Below are positions 16,860 through 24,420 of a DNA stretch of 37,375 bases, piece after piece. This DNA comes from an uncultured Lachnobacterium sp. (GTDB lineage: Bacteria; Bacillota; Clostridia; Lachnospirales; Lachnospiraceae). The notes under the pieces are model-generated. The model worked only from the letters and a program-made list of their open reading frames with translations, was not told the DNA's origin and searched no databases. The position numbers were made by a program, and so were the translations under genes. Within the stretch, counting starts at the first letter, position 1, and every line of letters starts with the position of its first letter. Location: assembly GCA_900550545.1 (NCBI GenBank), contig URSS01000028.1, positions 1 through 37,375 of the forward strand, written 5' to 3'.

Positions 16860-18356
16860 ATGCTGTTAAATAAGGATTATAAATTTTGGTTTTGCACCGG
16901 ATCACAGGATCTGTATGGAGATGAATGTCTGGCAAAGGTAGCACAGCATTCCAAGCAGATTGTAGATGAGTTAAACAAGACAGGCGTTTTGCCATACGAG
17001 ATCGTATGGAAGCCAACACTGATCACAAACGAGCTGATCCGTAAGACATTTAATGAGGCAAATAACGATGAGACCTGTGCCGGTGTGATCACCTGGATGC
17101 ACACCTTCTCTCCGGCAAAGTCCTGGATTCTCGGACTGCAGGAGTACAGAAAACCGCTCATGCATTTACATACACAGTTCAATGAGGAACTTCCATATGA
17201 CAGCATCGACATGGATTTCATGAACGAGAACCAGTCTGCACATGGAGACAGAGAGTATGGTCATATCGTAAGCCGTATGCGTATGGAGCGCAAGGTGGTT
17301 GTCGGACACTGGAGTGATCCGGTTGTTGTTGGCAAGATCGCAAGCTGGATGCGTACCGCAGTCGGCATCGTAGAGAGCAGCCATATCCGTGTTATGCGCG
17401 TCGCAGACAACATGAGAAACGTAGCCGTTACCGAGGGCGATAAGGTAGAAGCACAGATTAAATTCGGCTGGGAAGTAGATGCTTATCCGGTAAACGAGAT
17501 TGCAGAGTCGGTTGCAGCCGTATCCCAGTCTGATACAAACGCACTGGTAGATGAATACTATGACAAATATGAGATTTTACTCGAGGGAAGAGATCCGGAA
17601 GAGTTTAAGAAACATGTAGCCGTACAGGCACAGATTGAACTTGGATTTGAGCGTTTCTTACAGGAGAAGAATTATCAGGCAATTGTTACCCACTTCGGCG
17701 ATCTCGGCGCATTAAAGCAGCTTCCGGGACTTGCCATCCAGAGACTGATGGAAAAAGGTTATGGATTTGGCGCAGAAGGTGACTGGAAAGTTGCAGCTAT
17801 GGTACGTCTCATGAAAGTGATGACTGCAGGCATGAAGGATGCAAAGGGAACATCCATGCTGGAAGATTATACGTACAACCTTGTAAAAGGCAAAGAAGGA
17901 ATTCTTGAAGCACACATGCTTGAGATCTGCCCGTCCATCGCAGACGGTCCGATCAGCATCAAGTGCCAGCCGCTTTCCATGGGCGACAGAGAAGACCCGG
18001 CAAGACTGGTATTTACATCCAAGGAAGGACACGGAATCGCAACATCCCTCATCGATCTGGGCAACCGTTTCCGTCTCATCATCAACGATGTAGAGTGCAA
18101 GAAGACCGAAAAGCCAATGCCAAAACTTCCAACCGCAACGAACTTCTGGACTCCGGAACCGGATATTTACACCGGTGCAGAGGCATGGATTCTTGCAGGC
18201 GGCGCACATCATACCGCATTTACCTACGACCTGACTGCAGAACAGATGGGTGACTGGGCAGCAGCCATGGGCATTGAAGCTGTATACATTGACAAAGATA
18301 CCAAGATTCGTGATTTCAAGCGTGATCTGATGCTTGGAGAGGTATTCTACAGATAA
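16860..18356 (+). CDS. araA: L-arabinose isomerase
   Basis: A 498-residue enzyme of the usual length, converting L-arabinose to L-ribulose in the cytoplasm with a divalent metal. The catalytic and metal-binding residues known from the Escherichia coli enzyme are all present: E306 in FGAEGDW, a glutamate near 335 in MLEDYTY, a histidine near 352 in EAHMLEICPS, and H450 in GGAHHTAF. The frame starts at an ATG with AAGGAGG eight bases upstream. Only 37 bases separate it from araR, too short for an obvious separate promoter, so it is read with the transporter genes. A 15-bp hairpin follows the stop codon. Confidence 0.97.
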   Translation: MLLNKDYKFWFCTGSQDLYGDECLAKVAQHSKQIVDELNKTGVLPYEIVWKPTLITNELIRKTFNEANNDETCAGVITWMHTFSPAKSWILGLQEYRKPLMHLHTQFNEELPYDSIDMDFMNENQSAHGDREYGHIVSRMRMERKVVVGHWSDPVVVGKIASWMRTAVGIVESSHIRVMRVADNMRNVAVTEGDKVEAQIKFGWEVDAYPVNEIAESVAAVSQSDTNALVDEYYDKYEILLEGRDPEEFKKHVAVQAQIELGFERFLQEKNYQAIVTHFGDLGALKQLPGLAIQRLMEKGYGFGAEGDWKVAAMVRLMKVMTAGMKDAKGTSMLEDYTYNLVKGKEGILEAHMLEICPSIADGPISIKCQPLSMGDREDPARLVFTSKEGHGIATSLIDLGNRFRLIINDVECKKTEKPMPKLPTATNFWTPEPDIYTGAEAWILAGGAHHTAFTYDLTAEQMGDWAAAMGIEAVYIDKDTKIRDFKRDLMLGEVFYR

Positions 18357-18365
18357 AAGGTATGT

Positions 18366-18400
18366 AACACCTGCTTTTGCAAGATGCAAAGGCAGGTGTT
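18366..18400 (+). other. Intercistronic stem-loop between araA and araB
   Basis: AACACCTGCTTTTGC pairs with GCAAAGGCAGGTGTT around the loop AAGAT (15 bp, one G-U). Only three T follow, so it is not a standard terminator. It more likely protects or trims the araA message. It buries the earlier possible start codon of araB at 18384. Confidence 0.6.
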
Positions 18401-18425
18401 TATGGCAGAAAGAGAGGTAGAAACA

Positions 18426-20015
18426 GTGGAAAGAAAAGACGAGATCGTGTCCGGGAAAACATTTCTCGGAATTGAATTTGGCTCCACACGTATCAAGGCG
18501 GTACTGACCGATGCAAATCATACACCAATTGCATCCGGCAGTCATGAATGGGAAAACCGCCTCGACCACGGAATCTGGACCTATACCATGGATGACATCT
18601 GGGGCGGTCTGCAGGACTGCTACCAGAATCTGAAAAAAGACGTAAAAGAGCAGTATGGCGTGACGCTGACAAAGATCCGTGCGATTGGATTTTCCGCCAT
18701 GATGCACGGATATCTGGCATTTGATAAGGCTGGGGAGCTTCTCGTGCCGTTCCGTACATGGCGTAATACAATCACAGAGGAAGCAGCAGCCGCACTGACA
18801 AAGGAATTTTCCTATAACATTCCGCAGCGCTGGAGCATTGCCCATCTGTATCAGGCAATGTTAAACAAAGAGGAGCATGTGAAAGATATCGCATTTTTCA
18901 CCACGCTTGCAGGATTTATCCATTGGAAACTGACTGGGGAAAAGGTACTCGGTGTGGGTGATGCATCCGGAATGTTCCCAATCGACAGTAATACAAAAGA
19001 TTATGATGCAGCAATGCTTGATAAGTTCGATGCGCTGGCAGAACCATACGGCTTTGACTGGTCACTCCGTGACATTCTGCCAAAAGTTCTTGTTGCCGGA
19101 GAAAATGCCGGAACGCTGACCGCAGAGGGGGCAAAGCTTCTCGATACGGATGGCGAACTGGAAGCAGGAATTCCGGTATGTCCACCGGAGGGAGATGCGG
19201 GAACCGGTATGGCAGCGACCAACAGCGTGGCTGTCCGCACCGGAAACGTATCCGCAGGTACTTCCGTATTTGCAATGATCGTACTGGAAAAGGCATTAAA
19301 GAATGTGCACACAGAGATCGATTTGGTGACCACACCATCCGGAGAAGCAGTTGCCATGGCGCATTGCAACAACTGTACATCCGACCTGAATGCATGGGTC
19401 AATCTGTTTGAAGAGTTTGCAAACAGCTTTGGCATGAAGATCGACAAAAATGAGCTGTTTTCCGTTTTATACAACAAGGCACTTGAAGGTGATGCAGATT
19501 GTGGCGGCCTTCTGGCATACAACTATTTTTCTGGTGAGGGAATTACCGCATTTGATGAGGGAAGACCTCTGTTTGCCCGTACACCGGATGCAAAATTTAA
19601 TCTTGCAAATTTTATGCGTGTGCACTTATTCACGGCACTGGGCGCATTGAAAGATGGTCTGGATATCCTGCTCAAAGAGGAAGGCGTACAGATCGACAAG
19701 ATGTACGGCCACGGCGGTCTGTTTAAGACTCCGGTAGTCGGACAGCGCATCATGGCAGCAGCCATTGATACACCGGTTTCCGTTATGGAGACGGCAGGTG
19801 AGGGCGGCGCATGGGGTATCGCACTTCTTGCAGCTTACATGGCTCAGAAAGAAGAGGGCGAGATCCTTGCCGATTATCTGAGCAAGAGAGTCTTTGGAGG
19901 TCAGGAGGGCGTGACGGAAGATCCGGTTCCTGCCGATGTGGAAGGCTTTGACCAGTTCTTAAAACGCTACAACGAAGGACTTGCGATTGAGCGTGCAGCA
20001 GTCGAACATTTATAA
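18426..20015 (+). CDS. araB: Ribulokinase-type FGGY carbohydrate kinase
   Basis: An FGGY-family kinase of about 529 residues that phosphorylates L-ribulose to L-ribulose 5-phosphate using ATP. The first conserved block is FLGIEFGSTRIKAVLTD (ATP site). GFSAMMHGYLAFD, a GVGDASGMFPID block and the C-terminal YGHGGLFKTP and ETAGEGGAWGIALLAAY blocks follow. It belongs to the Clostridia branch and is less like the enterobacterial AraB. The start is uncertain. GTG at 18426 has AGAGAGG eight bases upstream and is preferred. ATG at 18402 sits directly after the hairpin, and ATG at 18384 lies in its loop. Operon position between araA and araD supports the substrate. Confidence 0.9.
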   Translation: MERKDEIVSGKTFLGIEFGSTRIKAVLTDANHTPIASGSHEWENRLDHGIWTYTMDDIWGGLQDCYQNLKKDVKEQYGVTLTKIRAIGFSAMMHGYLAFDKAGELLVPFRTWRNTITEEAAAALTKEFSYNIPQRWSIAHLYQAMLNKEEHVKDIAFFTTLAGFIHWKLTGEKVLGVGDASGMFPIDSNTKDYDAAMLDKFDALAEPYGFDWSLRDILPKVLVAGENAGTLTAEGAKLLDTDGELEAGIPVCPPEGDAGTGMAATNSVAVRTGNVSAGTSVFAMIVLEKALKNVHTEIDLVTTPSGEAVAMAHCNNCTSDLNAWVNLFEEFANSFGMKIDKNELFSVLYNKALEGDADCGGLLAYNYFSGEGITAFDEGRPLFARTPDAKFNLANFMRVHLFTALGALKDGLDILLKEEGVQIDKMYGHGGLFKTPVVGQRIMAAAIDTPVSVMETAGEGGAWGIALLAAYMAQKEEGEILADYLSKRVFGGQEGVTEDPVPADVEGFDQFLKRYNEGLAIERAAVEHL

Positions 20016-20044
20016 AATAATAGTTACAGATAAGAAACAGGCAG

Positions 20045-20069
20045 AATCCGTCGTTTACAGCGGCGGATT
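20045..20069 (+). other. Intercistronic stem-loop between araB and araD
   Basis: AATCCGTCG pairs with CGGCGGATT (9 bp, one G-U) around TTTACAG, followed by TTGTGG. There is no real T run. It lies just before the araD ribosome site (GAAAGGA, 20078-20084) and is the third hairpin of this kind in the operon. Confidence 0.5.
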
Positions 20070-20095
20070 TTGTGGATATAGAAAGGACAGAAAGC

Positions 20096-20791
20096 ATGTT
20101 AGAAGAATTAAAAAAACAGGTTTATGAGGCAAACATGGAATTGCCGCGCAGAGGCTTGATCACTTATACATGGGGCAATGTCAGCGGGATTGACCGTGAG
20201 AGCGGCTACTTTGTCATCAAGCCAAGCGGAGTGGATTACGATAAACTGACACCGGACGATATGGTGGTTATGGACTTGGAGGGAAATAAAATTGAGGGCG
20301 ATTTGAAGCCATCATCCGACACACCAACCCATCTTGAACTGTACAAAAAGTATCCGGATATCGGCGGTATCGTACATACCCATTCTCCGGAGGCTACTTC
20401 CTGGGCACAGGCAGGAAGGGATATTCCGCTTTACGGAACGACTCATGCGGATTATTTCTTTGGACCGATTCCATGTGCACGCAGCCTCACACCGGAAGAG
20501 ATTGACGAGGCATACGAGACCAACACCGGAAAAGTCATTATTGAAACCTTTGAGACAAGAGGCATCAACCCGGTTTACACACCTGGCGTGCTCTGCACGA
20601 ACCATGGCCCGTTTACATGGGGCAAGGATGCGGCAGAGGCAGTGCACAATGCCGTTGTCTTAGAGGAAGTTGCAAAGATGGCAACCCGTACCGAACTGAT
20701 CAATCCGAAGGTGCAGCCGGCACCGGATTGTATCCGCGATAAGCATTTCTTCCGCAAGCACGGTGCGAATGCTTATTACGGACAGCAGTGA
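20096..20791 (+). CDS. araD: L-ribulose-5-phosphate 4-epimerase
   Basis: A 231-residue class II aldolase-family epimerase, the same length as Escherichia coli AraD. It interconverts L-ribulose 5-phosphate and D-xylulose 5-phosphate, sending the sugar into the pentose phosphate pathway. The zinc ligands are visible as H94 and H96 in GIVHTHSPEA and H170 in CTNHGPFTWG. The phosphate-binding SGVDYDKLTPDDMVV and SSDTPTHLELYK blocks are intact. ATG at 20096 is chosen because GAAAGGA precedes it by 11 bases; an in-frame GTG at 20072 overlaps the hairpin. It is the last gene of the arabinose operon. No clear intrinsic terminator follows it. Confidence 0.96.
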   Translation: MLEELKKQVYEANMELPRRGLITYTWGNVSGIDRESGYFVIKPSGVDYDKLTPDDMVVMDLEGNKIEGDLKPSSDTPTHLELYKKYPDIGGIVHTHSPEATSWAQAGRDIPLYGTTHADYFFGPIPCARSLTPEEIDEAYETNTGKVIIETFETRGINPVYTPGVLCTNHGPFTWGKDAAEAVHNAVVLEEVAKMATRTELINPKVQPAPDCIRDKHFFRKHGANAYYGQQ

Positions 20792-20949
20792 AAAATTTAT
20801 GATGGGGAATGCCTGATCCCGGTAATTGTGGGATTTGAAGGCTCTTGAAGTATGAAATGTAAATCATGTAAAAACAGGGGAAAAAGAAATATGATTACTA
20901 TATTGCGGATTCGCTGGAGCTGGGTATTTAATACAATGTGTTTTTAAAT

Positions 20950-20978
20950 TTGACTTTAAAAAGTAGATATCATACAAT
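20950..20978 (+). promoter_or_regulatory. Sigma-A promoter of the FakA-like small gene
   Basis: TTGACT (20950-20955), 17-base spacer, TACAAT (20973-20978). The 278-base gap 20792-21069 also holds two short open frames of doubtful reality: 18 codons from 20891, and a 19-codon frame ending just before the AGGAGG of the next gene. Nothing else was recognised there. Confidence 0.6.
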
Positions 20979-21069
20979 TACATTGTTGAAAAAATGCTGC
21001 TGGTACAGCTGGAAGAGCTTCATAAAGTTGTCACCGCTGTTCCAGTGAAATAACAGGAGGATTAGAACC

Positions 21070-21360
21070 ATGGGAGTACATTCCATAGATGCAGAGGATG
21101 ATCAGTTTGCGTATCGTTATGATACACAGTTACTGATCGACAGAAGAGACAGGGATCTTGACGAGGATGAGATCGCAGATTACATCACGGAAAATTTTGA
21201 GGGAAACAGCCTGATTGCGGCTGGAGATGAGGATCTGGTCAAGATTCATTTCCACACGAATGAGCCGTGGAAAATTCTGGAATATTGCAATAGTGTCGGA
21301 GAAATCTACGATATTGTTGTCGAAGATATGATTCGTCAGGCAGACGGACTTCAGGGATAA
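21070..21360 (+). CDS. Free-standing domain related to the FakA/YloV (fatty acid kinase, DAK-like) C-terminal part
   Basis: A 96-residue protein with a perfect AGGAGG and its own promoter and terminator. The sequence YDTQLLID, DEDEIADYITENFEGNSL, DEDLVKIHFHTNEPWKILEY and VGEIYDIVVEDM matches the segment following the DhaL kinase domain in FakA/YloV, where the text reads roughly GDSLVVVGDDDLVKVHVHT and ends IKIENM. Full FakA proteins are about 550 residues; here only this domain exists, with no ATP-binding DhaL part. It is expressed alone and looks intact, not decayed. The neighbours, a TetR regulator and oleate hydratase, suggest a link to fatty acids. Such pieces are often named 'kinase to dihydroxyacetone kinase' in databases. 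Function unknown. Confidence 0.65.
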   Translation: MGVHSIDAEDDQFAYRYDTQLLIDRRDRDLDEDEIADYITENFEGNSLIAAGDEDLVKIHFHTNEPWKILEYCNSVGEIYDIVVEDMIRQADGLQG

Positions 21361-21412
21361 AAAGCAGAGCGTCCGATACAGAAGATTATAGTGTGATGCT
21401 GGAAATGAAAAG

Positions 21413-21472
21413 AGGTGCTGTCGCATCAGTAAATGATTGATATTTACTGGGCGGCAACACCTGTTTTCTTTT
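21413..21472 (+). terminator. Intrinsic terminator of the FakA-like gene
   Basis: A long imperfect stem: AGGTG with CACCT at the base, TGTCG with CGGCA, then CAGTAAAT with ATTTACTG at the tip. GTTTTCTTTT follows. Confidence 0.8.
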
Positions 21473-21513
21473 GATACCATGAAAGATAGAAGGCCTTCCT
21501 TAAATGAACTTTA

Positions 21514-21541
21514 AAAGTTTTAGACTATTTAGAAAAACTTT
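21514..21541. promoter_or_regulatory. Inverted repeat, possible operator of the TetR gene
   Basis: AAAGTTTT (21514-21521) and AAAACTTT (21534-21541), perfect 8-bp arms 12 bases apart, ending just before the -35 of the TetR gene. It could be an autoregulatory site, but AT-rich arms are weak evidence. Confidence 0.3.
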
Positions 21542-21543
21542 AT

Positions 21544-21572
21544 TTGTCCCTGTGATACAGCTGCGTTACAAT
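21544..21572 (+). promoter_or_regulatory. Sigma-A promoter of the TetR gene
   Basis: TTGTCC (21544-21549), 17-base spacer, TACAAT (21567-21572), 33 bases before the ATG. The ribosome site is GGAGG. Confidence 0.6.
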
Positions 21573-21604
21573 AAATATAACGAAGGGCGGATGGAGGAAA
21601 TGAT

Positions 21605-22162
21605 ATGGCAAATACAACCAAGCTTGCACTTGAAGCATCCTTAAAAGAACTCCTGCGGACAAAACCGATTGACAGGATCACGATCAATGATCTGACGGAA
21701 CATTGTGGCATCAGCCGCATGACGTTTTATTATCACTTTAAGGATATTTATGATCTGGTGGAGTGGGTATGTGTGGAGGACGGAAAGCGTGCGTTACAGG
21801 GCAAAAAGACATACGATACGTGGCTGGAGGGAATTGCGCAGATATTTGAGGCAGTATTGGAAAACAAGCCATTTATTATGAATGTATACCATGCGGTTGC
21901 CCACGAAAAAGTGGAGCAATATCTGTATAAGCTGACGTATGAACTGATCGTAAATGTCGTGGAAGAAAAATGCAAAGGCATTGCGATTGCAGACGGAGAT
22001 AAACGCTTTATTGCAGATTTTTATAAATATGGATTTGTGGGGATTATGCTTGATTGGATCGACAAGGGCATGCAGGAGGATTACCATAAGATCGTTATGA
22101 TGATGGGGACAGCACTTGATGGGAATATTGCGCGGTCGATTGAGAATTTTAAACAGAAATAA
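21605..22162 (+). CDS. TetR/AcrR-family transcriptional regulator
   Basis: A 185-residue protein with the N-terminal TetR helix-turn-helix (ITINDLTEHCGISRMTFYYHFKDIYDL, in parts, residues 25-51). The C-terminal domain of ~130 helical residues is of the kind found in DhaS-like TetR proteins. It lies between the FakA-like gene and the oleate hydratase gene, all on the same strand but each with its own promoter signals and separated by terminators. The likeliest role is ligand-responsive control of the hydratase, with a fatty acid as ligand. That is inference from position. A good candidate palindrome (TTGTTTCATAAACAA) lies in the hydratase control region. Confidence 0.9.
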   Translation: MANTTKLALEASLKELLRTKPIDRITINDLTEHCGISRMTFYYHFKDIYDLVEWVCVEDGKRALQGKKTYDTWLEGIAQIFEAVLENKPFIMNVYHAVAHEKVEQYLYKLTYELIVNVVEEKCKGIAIADGDKRFIADFYKYGFVGIMLDWIDKGMQEDYHKIVMMMGTALDGNIARSIENFKQK

Positions 22163-22170
22163 AAATTAAT

Positions 22171-22215
22171 CAAAATGCCTGAAATGATAAAAATTTTATC
22201 ATTTCAGGCATTTTG
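22171..22215 (+). terminator. Perfect intrinsic terminator after the TetR gene
   Basis: A 22-bp uninterrupted stem, from CAAAATGCCTGAAATGATAA to its complement, ending in TTTTG. It works in both directions by sequence and isolates the regulator from the hydratase gene. Confidence 0.85.
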
Positions 22216-22260
22216 TAAATGGTATCTTTTCACAGAGATGGTAAGATAACCATATCGTAT

Positions 22261-22339
22261 TTGTTTCATAAACAATCGGTCAAGTTGCAGGTCTTATGAT
22301 TTTATGGAAATTGATTTTGAAATGAATCAGAGACCTGCA
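22261..22339 (+). promoter_or_regulatory. Candidate operator and structured leader of oleate hydratase
   Basis: A 15-bp palindrome TTGTTTCATAAACAA (22261-22275) with 6-bp arms is a good size for a TetR-family operator. A possible -10 TATGAT lies at 22295-22300. A second inverted pair, TGCAGGTCT (22286-22294) and AGACCTGCA (22331-22339), would form a 9-bp hairpin in the leader or act as a second operator. No strong -35 was found. Confidence 0.4.
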
Positions 22340-22392
22340 GCGAAGAAACACTAAATGAGAAACAGCCAATGAAACAGAAAGGAGATTTTTCT

Positions 22393-24360
22393 ATGTCAAA
22401 TAAAAATAAGAAATTAGGACTTGGAATCGCAGCAGTTGCTGCAGCAGGTGCAGGAATTGTATATGCTGCACAGAAAACCAGCCAGCAGAAAGTAAAGAAG
22501 ATCGCAAAGGCAGCACCACCGGTTGATTACCGCAACACGGAGCGCGGAAAATATGAAAAGAACAGCAAAGGCATTTATTATACCAACGGAAACTATGAAG
22601 CATTTGCCCGGCCAAAGAAACCGGAAGGAGTCGATGACAAAAATGCATACATTGTCGGAAGCGGACTTGCAGCACTCGCAACGGCTTGTTTCCTTGTCAG
22701 AGACGGTCAGATGCCGGGTTCCCATATTCATATTTTAGAGGCAATGGATGTGGCAGGTGGTGCCTGTGACGGTATCTTTGATCCAACTCGCGGCTATGTG
22801 ATGCGCGGTGGCCGTGAGATGGAAAATCATTTTGAATGTCTGTGGGATCTGTTCCGCAGCATCCCTTCGCTGGAAGTGGAGGGTGCATCCGTGCTGGATG
22901 AATATTACTGGCTGAACAAGGAAGATCCAAACTATTCGCTCTGCCGTGCAACCGAAAACCGCGGTGAGGACGCACATACGGATGGAAAGTTTCACTTAAG
23001 CCAGAAAGGCTGCATGGAAATCATGAAACTGTTCATGACAAAAGATGAGGATCTCTATGACAAGACCATTGAGGATGTGTTTGATGAAGAAGTCTTTGAC
23101 TCGACCTTCTGGCTGTACTGGCGCACCATGTTTGCATTCGAAAACTGGCACAGTGCACTGGAAATGAAACTGTATTTCCAGCGGTTTATCCACCATATTT
23201 CCGGTCTGCCGGATTTCTCTGCACTGAAATTTACACGCTACAACCAGTACGAATCCCTGATTCTTCCGATGAAGAAATATCTCGAAGATGCCGGTGTAGA
23301 GTTCCAGTTCAATACGGAAGTAACGAACGTAATTTTTGACATCAAAGATGGAAAGAAAGTGGCAAAAGCCATTGACTGCAAAGTAAAAGGGGTAGAGACC
23401 GGAATCGTTCTGACCGAAAATGATCTGGTATTTGTCACAAACGGAAGCTGTACGGAAGGTACGATTTACGGCGATCAGAACCATGCACCAAACGGTGATG
23501 CCGAAGTGCGGACCAGTGGCTGCTGGAGCCTGTGGAAGAACATTGCAAAACAGGATCCGGCGTTCGGACATCCGGAAAAATTCTGTTCCGATATTACAAA
23601 GACCAATTGGGAGTCGGCAACCGTTACCACATTGGATGAGAAGATTCTTCCATATATTGAGAAGATCTGTCAGCGTGATCCGCGCAGCGGAAAGACGGTT
23701 ACCGGAGGTATCGTAAGCTGCAAGGATTCCAGCTGGCTGTTAAGCTGGACGATCAACCGTCAGGGACAGTTCAAGGAGCAGGACAAAGACAAAGTCTGTG
23801 TATGGGTATACGGTCTGTTTACCGATGTGCCGGGCGATTTTATCAAGAAGCCAATGAAAGAGTGTACCGGTAAAGAGATTACAGAAGAGTGGCTGTACCA
23901 TCTGGGTGTGCCGGAAGATCAGATTGAGGATCTTGCAGAGCACAGTGCTGTCTGCGTACCGACCATGATGCCGTATATCACAGCATTTTTCATGCCAAGA
24001 ACCAAGGGAGACCGCCCGGATGTTATTCCGGATGGCTGTGTCAACTTTGCATTCCTCGGACAGTTCACCGAGACGCCGAGAGATACCGTATTTACAACCG
24101 AGTATTCCGTGCGTACCGCAATGGAAGCTGTCTACGGACTGCTCGGTGTGGACCGCGGCGTGCCGGAAGTATGGGGAAGCGTCTACGATGTGCGTGAACT
24201 GTTAGACAGCAGCGTGAAGCTGATGGATGGCAAGTCCCCGCTGCAGATGAACCTTGGACCGCTCAATGTGATCAAGAAACCGCTTCTTGGTAAGATCAAG
24301 GGAACCGTGATTGAAAAATTGTTGCGGGATCATGATATATTGCGTGATGGAATGATTTAA
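22393..24360 (+). CDS. ohyA: Oleate hydratase (FAD-dependent, membrane-anchored form)
   Basis: A 655-residue member of the oleate hydratase (myosin-cross-reactive antigen) family, which adds water to the cis-9 double bond of oleic acid to give 10-hydroxystearate. The FAD-binding Rossmann motif YIVGSGLAALATACFLVRDG starts at about 86. RGGREMENHFECLWD holds the conserved catalytic glutamate region, and the C-terminal FLGQFTETPRDTVFTTEYS and AMEAVYGLLG blocks are present. Unlike many soluble members it has an extra N-terminus: a hydrophobic helix at about 8-26 (LGLGIAAVAAAGAGIVYAA) followed by a Lys-rich linker, which probably tethers it to the membrane. Start at 22393, since AAAGGAG lies just upstream; an ATG at 22369 precedes that site. 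In gut bacteria the enzyme detoxifies unsaturated fatty acids. Confidence 0.95.
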   Translation: MSNKNKKLGLGIAAVAAAGAGIVYAAQKTSQQKVKKIAKAAPPVDYRNTERGKYEKNSKGIYYTNGNYEAFARPKKPEGVDDKNAYIVGSGLAALATACFLVRDGQMPGSHIHILEAMDVAGGACDGIFDPTRGYVMRGGREMENHFECLWDLFRSIPSLEVEGASVLDEYYWLNKEDPNYSLCRATENRGEDAHTDGKFHLSQKGCMEIMKLFMTKDEDLYDKTIEDVFDEEVFDSTFWLYWRTMFAFENWHSALEMKLYFQRFIHHISGLPDFSALKFTRYNQYESLILPMKKYLEDAGVEFQFNTEVTNVIFDIKDGKKVAKAIDCKVKGVETGIVLTENDLVFVTNGSCTEGTIYGDQNHAPNGDAEVRTSGCWSLWKNIAKQDPAFGHPEKFCSDITKTNWESATVTTLDEKILPYIEKICQRDPRSGKTVTGGIVSCKDSSWLLSWTINRQGQFKEQDKDKVCVWVYGLFTDVPGDFIKKPMKECTGKEITEEWLYHLGVPEDQIEDLAEHSAVCVPTMMPYITAFFMPRTKGDRPDVIPDGCVNFAFLGQFTETPRDTVFTTEYSVRTAMEAVYGLLGVDRGVPEVWGSVYDVRELLDSSVKLMDGKSPLQMNLGPLNVIKKPLLGKIKGTVIEKLLRDHDILRDGMI

Positions 24361-24378
24361 AATGAAATTAGACAATAC

Positions 24379-24407
24379 AAAAGAAGAGGCAAGCTGCCTC
24401 TTCTTTT
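24379..24407. terminator. Bidirectional terminator between convergent genes
   Basis: A 13-bp perfect stem (AAAAGAAGAGGCA with TGCCTCTTCTTTT, AGC loop) between the stop of the hydratase gene and the stop of the reverse-strand permease. It can serve both. Confidence 0.9.
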
Positions 24408-24420
24408 GCTGTAAATATGT

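Noticed and set aside
17712..18845. Long reverse-strand open frame (377 codons) across araA and araB
   Set aside because: It lies antisense to two well-conserved genes, has no ribosome site, and its composition (Cys, His rich) is that of a shadow frame.
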